57,190 nucleotides of DNA, taken from positions 1 through 57,190 of the forward strand of contig CAKOWE010000009.1 in assembly GCA_934122235.1 (NCBI GenBank), in the 5' to 3' direction. The position numbers and the translations under genes are program-made. Under the pieces are notes generated by a model that saw only the letters and a list, made by a program, of their open reading frames with translations, did not search any database and had not been told where the DNA came from. The stretch comes from an uncultured Clostridia bacterium (GTDB lineage: Bacteria > Bacillota > Clostridia > TANB77 > CAG-508). This document shows positions 46,139-55,206 of this stretch, in pieces (the first letter of the stretch is position 1; each line of letters opens with the position of its first letter).

Positions 46139-47188
46139 CTATACTTTTTCTCTAAAATATGGCTTTGGCTTACTCAAATTTCCATTTATAAAAGCTTCTC
46201 CTTCTTTTCCAGATTCCTCTTCTATCATTTTCTTTAAATATAATATCCTAATATTTGCATTAGAACAATCTCCCAAGTAAGCTACCTTTTTTTCTGTGTC
46301 TAAATTTAATTTTATATCTGTTATATTTTCTATATTTATACTAGTTATATAAGACAATATATTATTATTTTTAGCTGCCGTTACTACTTGATTTACTAGC
46401 TCTATTTTCTTACAATCTTCATCTGATAATTTTTTTGTGTTCTCATAATCTACCAAACATTCAATGCTTGTTTCAAACCCAATTAAGCTTGGCAATTCTA
46501 GCTTTTCAGTTGATATTTCTAAAATATATCCCTTTGAATCTATATATGCATTTCCATTTGCAACCTCTATTATATATTGTGGCTCTCTTTCTTTAACAAT
46601 TATTCTCACTATATTAGGTAATTCTCTAATCACTTCAGCGTTTTCTACATACGTATTATTTTGTATTCTCTGTATTACTTCATTCTTCCTTATTTTAAAA
46701 GTATTTTCTTCTAAATGTATTTGTGACAGATTTATTATTTCTTCACTGGATAATTTCTGTACTCCTTCTACATATATTTGCTTTACATCAAATACCGGAG
46801 ATAGCATAAATAACACTACTATAGCTACTACTAGCACTAATACACTTGTCCACTTTAATATTTTAATTTTTATTTTGTTTTTTATTGTTAATTTGTTTTT
46901 TGGTTTATTTCCTTTAGAGTTGTTTTTATTCTTGTATTTGTTTGCTTTCTCTTTTGAACTTGTTTTATTTTTTACTTTTTGATTTGATGATTTAGACTTA
47001 TTTTGCATCGGTTTTGGAGTTAATCCAATTATTATTTCATTATCTAAATTTATAATATCATTTTGTGGCAATGTTTCTTTGGGTACATTATTATTTCTTT
47101 TTTTCTTTTGGTTTTTATTTTTTTCTTTACCTTTTTTGTTATTTACATATAACAAATCTATTGTTTCGTCTTTAGTTTTCTTTGCCAT
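46139..47188 (-). CDS. ftsQ: Cell division protein FtsQ/DivIB
   Basis: A 349-residue single-pass membrane protein of the divisome. A long lysine/asparagine-rich cytosolic N-terminus (about 1-110) is unusually extended. A membrane segment (112-133) follows, then the POTRA domain (VFDVKQIYVEGVQKLSSEEI, ENTFKIRKNEV, LPNIVRIIVKEREPQYII) and a beta domain. It recruits FtsB/FtsL and later proteins. GGAGG precedes the ATG. It is 105 bases from murA across a hairpin. Confidence 0.9.
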   Translation of the reverse strand: MAKKTKDETIDLLYVNNKKGKEKNKNQKKKRNNNVPKETLPQNDIINLDNEIIIGLTPKPMQNKSKSSNQKVKNKTSSKEKANKYKNKNNSKGNKPKNKLTIKNKIKIKILKWTSVLVLVVAIVVLFMLSPVFDVKQIYVEGVQKLSSEEIINLSQIHLEENTFKIRKNEVIQRIQNNTYVENAEVIRELPNIVRIIVKEREPQYIIEVANGNAYIDSKGYILEISTEKLELPSLIGFETSIECLVDYENTKKLSDEDCKKIELVNQVVTAAKNNNILSYITSINIENITDIKLNLDTEKKVAYLGDCSNANIRILYLKKMIEEESGKEGEAFINGNLSKPKPYFREKV

Positions 47189-47245
47189 TTTTAACCTCCG
47201 ACTATAAAATTATTTACAAATACTTAAAATATATATTTTGATTAC

Positions 47246-47278
47246 GATGAGTAGATAAAATTTATTTATCCACTCATC
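47246..47278 (-). terminator. Hairpin after murA stop region
   Basis: A 14-bp stem (47246-47259 with 47265-47278), with one G-U pair on the minus-strand RNA and a five-base loop, lies between ftsQ and murA. The murA stop is at 47294, so in transcription order this hairpin follows murA and precedes ftsQ. The 3' side has no real T run, so it is probably a partial terminator or a processing/stabilising hairpin. Confidence 0.45.
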
Positions 47279-47293
47279 ATAAAGCAATATATT

Positions 47294-48541
47294 TTATACC
47301 AATTTTATTTTTGCTCCTAGTGCAGATAGCTTTTGGTCTAGTTTTTCATATCCTCTTAATATATATTCTATATTATTTACTGTTGTTTTACCTTTAGCTT
47401 GCAACCCAGCTAACACTAATGCCGCTCCTCCTCGTAAATCTGTTGATGTAACATTTGTTCCTGAAAGCCTTCTAACTCCTTTTATAACTGCTGTTTTGCC
47501 TTCTACTGTAATTTTGGCTCCCATTCTCCTTAATTCATTAGTATATTTGTACCTGCTTTCAAATATATTTTCTACTACCATTGATGTTCCCTTGCTTACT
47601 GCTAACACTGTTGCAAATACAGATTGCATATCTGTTGGGAAACCTGGGTATGGCATTGTTTTTATATCTACAGCTTTTAATTTTTTGGGTGCTTCTAATT
47701 TTATACTATTTTTAAATATTTCTATTTTACATCCACATTCTTCTAATTTATGAATAATTGGCATTACATTTTCTACATTTACTCTATTTAATTTAATTTT
47801 TCCTCCTGTAATTGCACCTGCACACAAAAATGTTCCCGCTTCTATTCTATCCGGCATCACTGTGTAACTAACTTCTTTTAATGTTTTTACACCTGTTATT
47901 TTTATTATATTGGTACCTGCTCCTACTATTTTTGCTCCCATTTTATTTAACATATTTTGCAAATCAACTATCTCTGGTTCCATTGCAGCATTTGTAATTA
48001 TTGTTTCTCCTTCTGCTAAAACAGCTGCTAACATGACATTTTCGGTTGCTCCAACACTTGGAAAATCTAATTGTACTGTATTCCCAATAATATTTTCACA
48101 TTTACAATTAATAAATCCAGAATTTTCTTCTATTTCTATTCCTAATCTTTTAAATCCTTTCAAATGCAAATCAATTGGTCGTGCTCCAATATCACACCCT
48201 CCAGGATATGATATTTTTGCTTTTTTAAATCTACCAATTATAGCTCCTGCAAGTACTACAGAAGACCTCATTTGTCTCATTAATTCTTCTGGAATTTCTG
48301 TTTTTTTCATATTTTTTGAATCGATTATTATTTTATCACTTTTCTTAGTTATTTTGCAACCCAAAATCTTTAATATTTCAAGTGTTATTTGTGTATCATG
48401 TATATTAGGAACGTTATACAATCTTGTAACATTACTATTTAATATACTTGCAGCCATTATTGGTAATGACGCATTTTTTGACCCAGATATATTTACCTCG
48501 CCTTCTAAACTTTTTCCACCTTCTATTATGTAACTTGACAT
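47294..48541 (-). CDS. murA: UDP-GlcNAc 1-carboxyvinyltransferase
   Basis: A 415-residue EPSP-like enzyme for the first committed step of peptidoglycan synthesis (enolpyruvyl transfer from PEP). The N-terminal KNASLPIMAA region binds substrate; the PEP loop YPGGCDIGARPIDLHLKG keeps the Cys that is the target of fosfomycin in the family; TDLRGGAAL and RGYEKLDQKL lie near the end. The ATG at 48541 follows AAAGGGTGA by eight bases; a GTG four codons upstream overlaps it. It leads the division gene cluster. Confidence 0.97.
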   Translation of the reverse strand: MSSYIIEGGKSLEGEVNISGSKNASLPIMAASILNSNVTRLYNVPNIHDTQITLEILKILGCKITKKSDKIIIDSKNMKKTEIPEELMRQMRSSVVLAGAIIGRFKKAKISYPGGCDIGARPIDLHLKGFKRLGIEIEENSGFINCKCENIIGNTVQLDFPSVGATENVMLAAVLAEGETIITNAAMEPEIVDLQNMLNKMGAKIVGAGTNIIKITGVKTLKEVSYTVMPDRIEAGTFLCAGAITGGKIKLNRVNVENVMPIIHKLEECGCKIEIFKNSIKLEAPKKLKAVDIKTMPYPGFPTDMQSVFATVLAVSKGTSMVVENIFESRYKYTNELRRMGAKITVEGKTAVIKGVRRLSGTNVTSTDLRGGAALVLAGLQAKGKTTVNNIEYILRGYEKLDQKLSALGAKIKLV

Positions 48542-48621
48542 TTGTATTTTCACCCTTTCATAATTTGTTTACGATATATATTATGTTTATTTGCTCGAAA
48601 AAGTGATTTTTCATGTCTTTC

Positions 48622-48647
48622 CTGTAGTTAAAATTATTTAACTACAG
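48622..48647. repeat. Palindrome upstream of murA
   Basis: CTGTAGTTAAA (48622-48632) is exactly complementary to TTTAACTACAG (48637-48647), with a four-base loop. It lies about 80 bases before the murA start and may be a leader hairpin or an operator. No T run follows on either strand. Confidence 0.6.
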
Positions 48648-48716
48648 TATATTACGGTCTTTTAATGCATTATCTATATAATCTTCAGCACATTTTAAAT
48701 ATCTCTAAAATATATA

Positions 48717-48760
48717 AAAAGAACAAGTCTTAAATTATGCCATTTAAAACCTGTTCTTTT
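48717..48760 (-). terminator. Intrinsic terminator after the full-length gdpP
   Basis: A 19-base arm (48717-48735) pairs with 48742-48760, with G-U pairs and a six-base loop, followed by a T-rich tail on the minus strand. It starts 16 bases after the +1-frame stop of gdpP (48776) and not after the frame-0 stop (48837), supporting the longer product as the real gene end. Confidence 0.85.
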
Positions 48761-48775
48761 AATAATATTTTGTTT

Positions 48776-50783
48776 TTATGCTCCTATCTCATTAAAATAT
48801 TCTTCTATTCTTAATTTTAGTTCATTTTTTGCTTCTTCAATTGTTACACCTTCTAATTGTGCTCCTGCAAGAGTTATATGTCCTCCACCTCCGAAGTTTT
48901 TCTAATATAACTTGCACATTTATATCTCCTATTGAACGTCCACTTATGCATATTTTTTCACCTGTATTTCCTATTACAAATGATGCCGTTATATCACTAA
49001 TAGTTAATAATTCATCTGCAGCTTTTGCACAAATTAAACTTGCATTTTTGTCTTCTGTTTCATATTCAGATATTCCTATTGATTGATTTATTATTTCTGC
49101 ATTTTTTACTATATCTGCTATAATTCTATAATTTTCCAAACTACTTTGAAACCATTTTTTTACTTTTACTATATCCACACCAAATTTTCTCAAATATGCC
49201 GCTGCTTCAAAAGTTCTAACACCTGTTTTAAATGTAAAGTTCTTTGTATCCATCATAATTCCTGCATATAAACTCTCTGTTTCTATTTTAGTTAATTCTA
49301 TTGGTTTTTCTGTATATTGTAATATTTCTGTAACTAACTCAGATGCAGAAGAAGCATATACTTCATGAAATGTTAATATTGAGTTTTCTATAAAATCTGT
49401 TGACCTTCTATGGTGGTCTATTATAACTATTTTCTCTGTTTCGTCTAGCAATTCTGGTATTTCTACGTATGAATACTTATGAGTATCAACTATTACTAAT
49501 AATGTTTCTGGTGATACTTTTACTAAAGCTTCACTTTTATCTATTATTACATCATTATATTCTTCTTCTTTTTGTATAGCCTCTGCAAAATTCTCTAAAT
49601 TTGCGCTTATTGAATTATTTATAATATATACTTCCTTGCCTAAAGATTTTGCTAATCTATATATACCTAAACTTGCTCCCATACAATCCATATCTGGATT
49701 TACATGTCCCATTATCATTACATTTTTAGATTCTTGTATCAATTTTTCTAGTGCATTTGCTATAGTTCTTGCTTTTACTTTAGTTCTTTTCTCTACTTCT
49801 TGAGTTCTTCCACCATAAAATATATATTTTCCATTCTTTTTAACAACCGCTTGGTCTCCGCCTCTACCTAAAACTATATCTATTGCTTCTTGTGCAGATG
49901 TGTACTTTTCATAATTTGAATTTCCATCTGTAGATATTGCAATACTAATTGTCAAAGGCATGTCCATTCCTATTTTTATTTCTTTTATTGTATCTAAAAT
50001 GCTAAATTTTCCATTTTCTATTTCATCTAGATACTTGTGTTCAAACATATATACAAATGTATCTCTTTCTGTTTTTACCATTATTCCACCTGTGCTAGTA
50101 GCCCAATCATATAGTGTTTTTTCTATCGTTGCTGTTAATTGAGCTTTTTCTTCTGCTGAAACTCTTTGTATTATTTCCTCATAATTATCTATCATTAATA
50201 TTCCAATACAGCTTTTTGAGTTATTATATGCTATTTCTAAGTTAATATTTTCTGTTATATCTAAAAAATATAATGTCATCATATATTTTGTTTCTTGTTT
50301 TTTGTTAGACTTACTTTCTATATATTCGCCTATTATATGATAAGTTTTTCCTTCAATTTGCATTTGTTTATCTATTGATTTATTTTCTTCGTTTTCTATA
50401 GAGATTTTAACTTCTTTTGATATTTCATCTAGGTAGCTGTTTATATCTACATTTTCAAACTCTTTATTAAAATTAAAACTTTTCCAAATTATATTTCCAT
50501 CTGTCTCTAATATAACTAATGGAAAAGGAGAATTTATTAATGTGTTTTTAGCTGCTGTATCTACATTTATAGTTAAATCATGTATATGTTTTGATAGTTC
50601 TCCTATTCTTTTGCTATTTATCCATAAAGTATAGCCTAATAGTACCGAATATACTATTACAGAAGGCAAAATTAAGGCATCTTCATATATACATAATATT
50701 ACTAATAATATAGCTATTATTACTAAATATATCTTCGTTTTCGATTCTATTTTTTCAACAATTCTTTTGCTATTATTCGACAT
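48776..50783 (-). CDS. gdpP: Cyclic-di-AMP phosphodiesterase GdpP with +1 frameshift at CTT-C-GGA
   Basis: A GdpP/YybT-type protein that hydrolyses cyclic-di-AMP. Two membrane segments (about 17-36 and 38-54) and a PAS-like domain are followed by a degenerate GGDEF domain (IVLGRGGDQAVVKK) and a DHH domain with GHVNPDMDCMGAS and VIIDHHR. In frame 0 it ends at 48837 after 648 residues (tail RRWRTYNSCRSTIRRCNN). Skipping the C at 48893 gives GGGGHITLAGAQLEG after EKL (L630), the essential DHHA1 signature, and a total of 668 residues (659 in Bacillus). The slip site CTT CGG A is identical to that in sigE. It has its own promoter. Confidence 0.88.
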
Positions 50784-50816
50784 AAAAAATTTCCCCTTTT
50801 TATCATCAATATATTT

Positions 50817-50845
50817 ATTTTACAATGCTTTGACCGGTTTGTCAA
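50817..50845 (-). promoter_or_regulatory. Sigma-A promoter of gdpP
   Basis: TTGACA (50840-50845, minus strand) and TAAAAT (50817-50822) with a 17-base spacer, about 35 bases before the start. The -35 is inside a TTGAC-N6-GTCAA dyad that could serve as an operator. Confidence 0.7.
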
Positions 50846-50872
50846 CCTTCATACTTTAACTATGGTACTTGC

Positions 50873-51673
50873 TTATATCAAATCATAAAAATTTCTAAAT
50901 TCATATCCTTGTTCTTCTAAATAATTTATAGAATCTTCTAATACTACTGAGCTATCATTAACATCTTTTGTATCATGCATTAAAATTATTAAAGTATTTT
51001 TGTTTTTAGATGTTCTTTTCAAATTGTTTAATAATTGCTCTCTTGAATACTTTTTTACAGAATCATTATTTAAACAATTCCAATCAATATATGTATAATC
51101 CATATTAAAAAGAATGTTTAGTGCTTTTTGTTTCTCATATTTATTATTAGGAGACATGAAACCATTTGGAAATCTAAACACATGTGAACAGTAATTTTTC
51201 ATTCCAATTGCTTCTCCAATAGCAAAATCTGTTTTTTTCACTTCGTTTATAAAACTTTCTTCGTTTCTATACAAATTTTTATTATTATGATCATACCCAT
51301 GATTTGCTATATAATGACCTTCTTCATATGCTCGCTTTACTATTTCTGGATATTGTTCAACATTTTTTCCAATTACAAAAAAAGTTGCTTTTATTCCCTT
51401 AGATTCTAAAATATCCAAAATTTTGGGAGTTACTGCACCATTGGGTCCATCATCAAAAGTTAAATACGCTACTTTTTCTTCTCCTTGTGCAAGACATTTT
51501 ACTTTATCCATAAAACTCTCAGAAGCAACACTGTTACACATTAGTTCTGTAGAACATATTAACTCATCTTTTATATAGTTTGTATATGCAAAATACGCAA
51601 TAATACTAATGAATACTAATATTATGCAACTAATAATTGCTATACTTTTCTTTGTAAACACAAACACTTTCAT
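50873..51673 (-). CDS. Membrane-anchored polysaccharide deacetylase
   Basis: A 266-residue NodB-domain (carbohydrate esterase 4) protein. A membrane anchor (about 7-28) precedes the catalytic domain with LTFDDGPNGAVTPKILDILESKGIKATFFVIG (catalytic Asp pair) and IANHGYDHNNKN (metal His residues), then FRFPNG and a C-terminal LIILMHD. Members remove acetyl groups from peptidoglycan or chitin-like sugars; the PdaA/PdaB type of spore formers is a reasonable guess given the context. The ATG at 51673 is chosen over a TTG overlapping the dac stop. It is cotranscribed with the carboxypeptidase. Confidence 0.85.
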   Translation of the reverse strand: MKVFVFTKKSIAIISCIILVFISIIAYFAYTNYIKDELICSTELMCNSVASESFMDKVKCLAQGEEKVAYLTFDDGPNGAVTPKILDILESKGIKATFFVIGKNVEQYPEIVKRAYEEGHYIANHGYDHNNKNLYRNEESFINEVKKTDFAIGEAIGMKNYCSHVFRFPNGFMSPNNKYEKQKALNILFNMDYTYIDWNCLNNDSVKKYSREQLLNNLKRTSKNKNTLIILMHDTKDVNDSSVVLEDSINYLEEQGYEFRNFYDLI

Positions 51674-51699
51674 ACTTTCACCAGATTTCGAAAACAATT

Positions 51700-52938
51700 T
51701 TACAACATGTGCGAATAAGCTCCAATCATTTCAAAAAGATAATCTGCAATATCTTTTTTTCTAACTTCTTCTTTTGTTAATATATCCACAGTAGATATTG
51801 TTTTATTATTTATTTTTATATCTACATATCCAATTTTTGAATTTTTTAGTAATGGCGCTTCTACATAATTTATATCATGTATTTCTATTTCTATATTTTG
51901 TTTATCTGTTTTCTTTACTGGATATTTTTTGTATTTTTGTTCTCCCAATTGTGTTTGTACTTCGTTTTTTACCCCTTTATTAATTTCTATTTTATACTCT
52001 TGCTTCCAGTTTTGAAATTCTTCTTCTACCATTTTTGAAATATCAACTTGTTCGTAATTTTCATATGTATATTCTATTAATTTTATAGAATCCGTCGTTC
52101 TTATTTTTTTAGTATCAGCCCCCAATACAACTGTTATTATATTAAAATCATTTCTTAATGTTGATGTTACTAAACATCTTAATGCATTATTTGTAAAACC
52201 AGTTTTTACTCCATTTACCCCCTGCAAATATCCTAACAATTCATTTGTATTATTTAACTCTTTAGGACTTCCATTAATTGATACTACATGATTTTTTGTA
52301 TTTACTATTTTAGCAAACTCAGAATTATTCAAAGCGTAGTCTGTTAATACCGCTAGTTCATATGCAGTTGTATGATGTCCTTCTTTATCTAACCCATGTG
52401 GAGTTACAAAACTAGTATTTTTTAATCCTAGTTCTTGTGCTTTTTTATTCATCATTTCAGCAAATCCCTCTACACTACCACCAACAGTTTCAGCAATTTG
52501 TACAGCAGCATCATTTCCGGAACATAACATTAATCCATATAGCAAATCTTTTAAAGTTATTTTATCTCCCGTTTTTAATCCTAATCTAGATCCACCTGTA
52601 TTAGCTGCATGTTTTGATACTTCTACTGTTTGAGATAGGTCGGCATTTTCTAGTAAAACTATTGCAGTCATTATTTTTGTTGTACTTGCCATTGCTCTAA
52701 CATCATTTTCATTTTTTCCATATATTACTGTTTTTGATGTTCTATCATATACAACAACAGCTCTAGAATATGTTTGTGGCTCTTTAGTTGGGTCTGTTGA
52801 AGTTTGCATTATTTCCTCTTGAATTTGTGTAAAATACTTCCATTCTTCTTCAATTTCTTCTTCATTGTATGCATATATATTAATGGTATTAGTAACTAAA
52901 AGTATAAACAATATAATATAATATTTTATTTTTTTCAT
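51700..52938 (-). CDS. dacF: D-alanyl-D-alanine carboxypeptidase (DacF-like)
   Basis: A 412-residue penicillin-binding protein of the S11 family. After a signal sequence (about 1-22) come the three catalytic motifs: STTK in MASTTKIMTA, SGN in LMLCSGNDAA, and KTG in GVKTGFTNNA. A C-terminal PBP5-like beta domain follows. It trims the terminal D-alanine of stem peptides; DacF-type enzymes act in spore cortex. The ATG at 52938 uses AAAGGTGA, which lies inside the 3' arm of the thrS terminator hairpin. It precedes the deacetylase. Confidence 0.9.
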   Translation of the reverse strand: MKKIKYYIILFILLVTNTINIYAYNEEEIEEEWKYFTQIQEEIMQTSTDPTKEPQTYSRAVVVYDRTSKTVIYGKNENDVRAMASTTKIMTAIVLLENADLSQTVEVSKHAANTGGSRLGLKTGDKITLKDLLYGLMLCSGNDAAVQIAETVGGSVEGFAEMMNKKAQELGLKNTSFVTPHGLDKEGHHTTAYELAVLTDYALNNSEFAKIVNTKNHVVSINGSPKELNNTNELLGYLQGVNGVKTGFTNNALRCLVTSTLRNDFNIITVVLGADTKKIRTTDSIKLIEYTYENYEQVDISKMVEEEFQNWKQEYKIEINKGVKNEVQTQLGEQKYKKYPVKKTDKQNIEIEIHDINYVEAPLLKNSKIGYVDIKINNKTISTVDILTKEEVRKKDIADYLFEMIGAYSHML

Positions 52939-52941
52939 ATA

Positions 52942-52981
52942 AAAAATCACCTTTTTAATAATATTTAAAAAGGTGATTTTT
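52942..52981 (-). terminator. thrS terminator whose 3' arm is the dac ribosome binding site
   Basis: AAAAATCACCTTTTTAA (52942-52958) is the exact complement of 52965-52981, with a six-base loop, followed on the minus strand by six T. It lies five bases after the thrS stop. The arm nearest dac includes AAGGTGA, the only ribosome binding site for dac. Confidence 0.88.
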
Positions 52982-52985
52982 ATTA

Positions 52986-54902
52986 CTATATTGTAAATTC
53001 TCTTATTTCTTTTTCAATTTTTTCTATGAAGTTATCTAATTGCATCTGTCCTATATCTCCATCTTTTCTAGAACGAACTCCTACAGCATTAGCTTCAACT
53101 TCTTTATCTCCTATTACAAGCATGTATGGTATTTTTTGTAACTGAGCTTCACGAATTTTATATCCTATCTTTTCATTTCTATCATCTAATTCTACTCTTA
53201 TTCCTTGGTCTTCTAATATTTCTTTTACCTTTTTTGCATACTCTACATGAGCATCTGCTATTGTTAATATTTTAGCTTGAACTGGGGCTAACCATACTGG
53301 GAAAGCTCCTGCAAAATGCTCAGTTAATATTCCTATAAATCTTTCAAAAGATCCAAATATTGCTCTATGTACCATTATAGGTGTCTTTTTCTCTCCATTT
53401 TTATCTATATATGAAAGATTAAATCTTTGTGGCAATTGGAAATCCAATTGTACAGTTCCCATTTGCCATTCTCTTCCCAAGCAATCTTTCATTTTTATAT
53501 CTATTTTTGGTCCATAAAAAGCTCCATCGCCTTCATTTATTCTATATTCATCTTTTCCACATATTTCATCTAAAACTTTTCTTAAATCTGCCTCTGCTTT
53601 ATTCCAAGTTTCTAGTTCTCCCATAAAATCATCTGGTCTTGTTGATAATGTTAATTTGTATTCCAAACCAAATATTCCGTAGAACTTACTTGCAATTTCA
53701 ATTATATCTTTTATTTCACTTCCTATTTGTTCTTCTGTAATATAGTTGTGTGAATCATCTTGCCTAAACATTCTTACTCTAAACAATCCATTTAATTGTC
53801 CAGATTTTTCATTTCTGTGTATTACATCAACATCATTAAATCTAAGTGGTAAATCTTTATAACTTCTTAATTTTGATTGAAATACTTTTATTGAATTAGG
53901 ACAATTCATTGGTTTTAATGCTTGTTCATTTCCATCAGCATCTGTTAACACAAACATATCTTCTTTATAATGATCCCAATGTCCTGATGTTTTCCATAGC
54001 TCACTGCTGTTTAATTGTGGTCCAGAAAATTCTTGATATCCTCTTTTTTCATGTTCTTTTCTCCAAAATTCTATTAGAGTATTTAACATTTTAAATCCCT
54101 TTGGCAACCAATATGCCATACCTGGTGCAGTCTCATCAAAGAAAAACAACTCTAATTCTTTTCCTAATTTTCTATGATCTCTCTTCTTTGCTTCTTCTAT
54201 TAAATTTATGTATTCATCTAATTCGCTTTTCTTTGGAAAAGATATTCCGTAAATTCTTTGCAACATTTTATTATTTTCGTTTCCTCTCCAATATGCACCA
54301 GATGAAGTTAATAGTTTTACAGCTTTTACCTTGCCTGTGCTCATTAGATGAGGTCCTGCACACAAATCAGTAAAATCGCCCTGTTTATAAAAAGATATTT
54401 CTGCATCAACTGGTAAATCTTCTATTAATTCAACTTTATAATCTTCTTGTTTTTCTTTCATAAACTTTATTGCTTCATCTCTTGGAAGTGTAAATCTTTC
54501 TATACTTAAATCTTCTTTTATAATCTTTGCCATTTCTTCTTCTAATTTTCTTAAATCTTCTTCTGAAAATGGTTTATCTGTATCAAAATCATAATAGAAA
54601 CCATTATCTATAGATGGACCTATTGCTAATTTTATTTGTGGGTATAATCTTTTTACTGCTTGTGCTAATATGTGAGATGTGGTATGCCAATATGCTTTTT
54701 TACCATCTAAAACATCAAATGTTAATAATTCCAAATTGCAATCTTCTGTTAATTCATATCTTAAATCTTTTACTTCTTTATTTACCAATCCTGCTGTTGA
54801 AACTCTTGCTAACCCTTCGCTTATCTTCTTTGCAACATCTAATATTGTTGTTTTTGGTTCTACTTCCATTATAGAACCATCTTTTAATGTAATTCTTAAC
54901 AT
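52986..54902 (-). CDS. thrS: Threonyl-tRNA synthetase
   Basis: A 638-residue class II synthetase. The TGS domain (1-60) is followed by the N2 editing domain (YWHTTSHILAQAVKRLYP and DLCAGPHLMSTG), the catalytic core (PMNCPNSIKVF, RNEKSGQLNGLFRVRMFRQDDSH, GAFYGPKIDI, HRAIFGSFERFIGIL) and the anticodon-binding domain. All signatures are intact. The ATG at 54902 follows AAAGGAGGATTGTTT. It is controlled by a T-box leader. Confidence 0.98.
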   Translation of the reverse strand: MLRITLKDGSIMEVEPKTTILDVAKKISEGLARVSTAGLVNKEVKDLRYELTEDCNLELLTFDVLDGKKAYWHTTSHILAQAVKRLYPQIKLAIGPSIDNGFYYDFDTDKPFSEEDLRKLEEEMAKIIKEDLSIERFTLPRDEAIKFMKEKQEDYKVELIEDLPVDAEISFYKQGDFTDLCAGPHLMSTGKVKAVKLLTSSGAYWRGNENNKMLQRIYGISFPKKSELDEYINLIEEAKKRDHRKLGKELELFFFDETAPGMAYWLPKGFKMLNTLIEFWRKEHEKRGYQEFSGPQLNSSELWKTSGHWDHYKEDMFVLTDADGNEQALKPMNCPNSIKVFQSKLRSYKDLPLRFNDVDVIHRNEKSGQLNGLFRVRMFRQDDSHNYITEEQIGSEIKDIIEIASKFYGIFGLEYKLTLSTRPDDFMGELETWNKAEADLRKVLDEICGKDEYRINEGDGAFYGPKIDIKMKDCLGREWQMGTVQLDFQLPQRFNLSYIDKNGEKKTPIMVHRAIFGSFERFIGILTEHFAGAFPVWLAPVQAKILTIADAHVEYAKKVKEILEDQGIRVELDDRNEKIGYKIREAQLQKIPYMLVIGDKEVEANAVGVRSRKDGDIGQMQLDNFIEKIEKEIREFTI

Positions 54903-54926
54903 AAACAATCCTCCTTTAATTTATAC

Positions 54927-55150
54927 AAAAATGCACCCTTATAGACAAATGCATTTTTGACTATAAGGGTGCTATTGGCACGGTTCCACCTTATTTTTTA
55001 CTTAATTTTGTGATTATAACGTAAATCAACGGTAGCTTTTACTACTGACTCCAGAGTAGTTTTCAAAGTAGACTTACTTAAGATTGGCTTCCAGCCTCTG
55101 ACCAATCATCTCTATTAAAGTTTTTACTTTTACTTTTCTCTATCAACATC
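54927..55150 (-). promoter_or_regulatory. T-box leader of thrS (Thr specifier)
   Basis: The minus-strand leader contains the T-box sequence AAGGTGGAACCGTGCC (about 54977-54992), where TGGA can pair with the NCCA end of uncharged tRNA, and a long terminator (GCACCCTTATAG with CTATAAGGGTGC, 54933-54944 with 54961-54972) followed by T. In stem I, ACC (55031-55033) is placed as the threonine specifier codon in AAAGCTACCGTTG. Uncharged tRNA-Thr would stabilise the antiterminator and turn on thrS. This is a standard mechanism in Firmicutes. Confidence 0.92.
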
Positions 55151-55156
55151 AAAAGT

Positions 55157-55185
55157 ATTATACTATATATTTTTTTATTTTGCAA
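55157..55185 (-). promoter_or_regulatory. Sigma-A promoter of the thrS leader
   Basis: TTGCAA (55180-55185, minus strand) and TATAAT (55157-55162) with a 17-base spacer, directly before the T-box leader. Confidence 0.7.
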
Positions 55186-55206
55186 TTGATTTGCATATTA
55201 TTTTTA

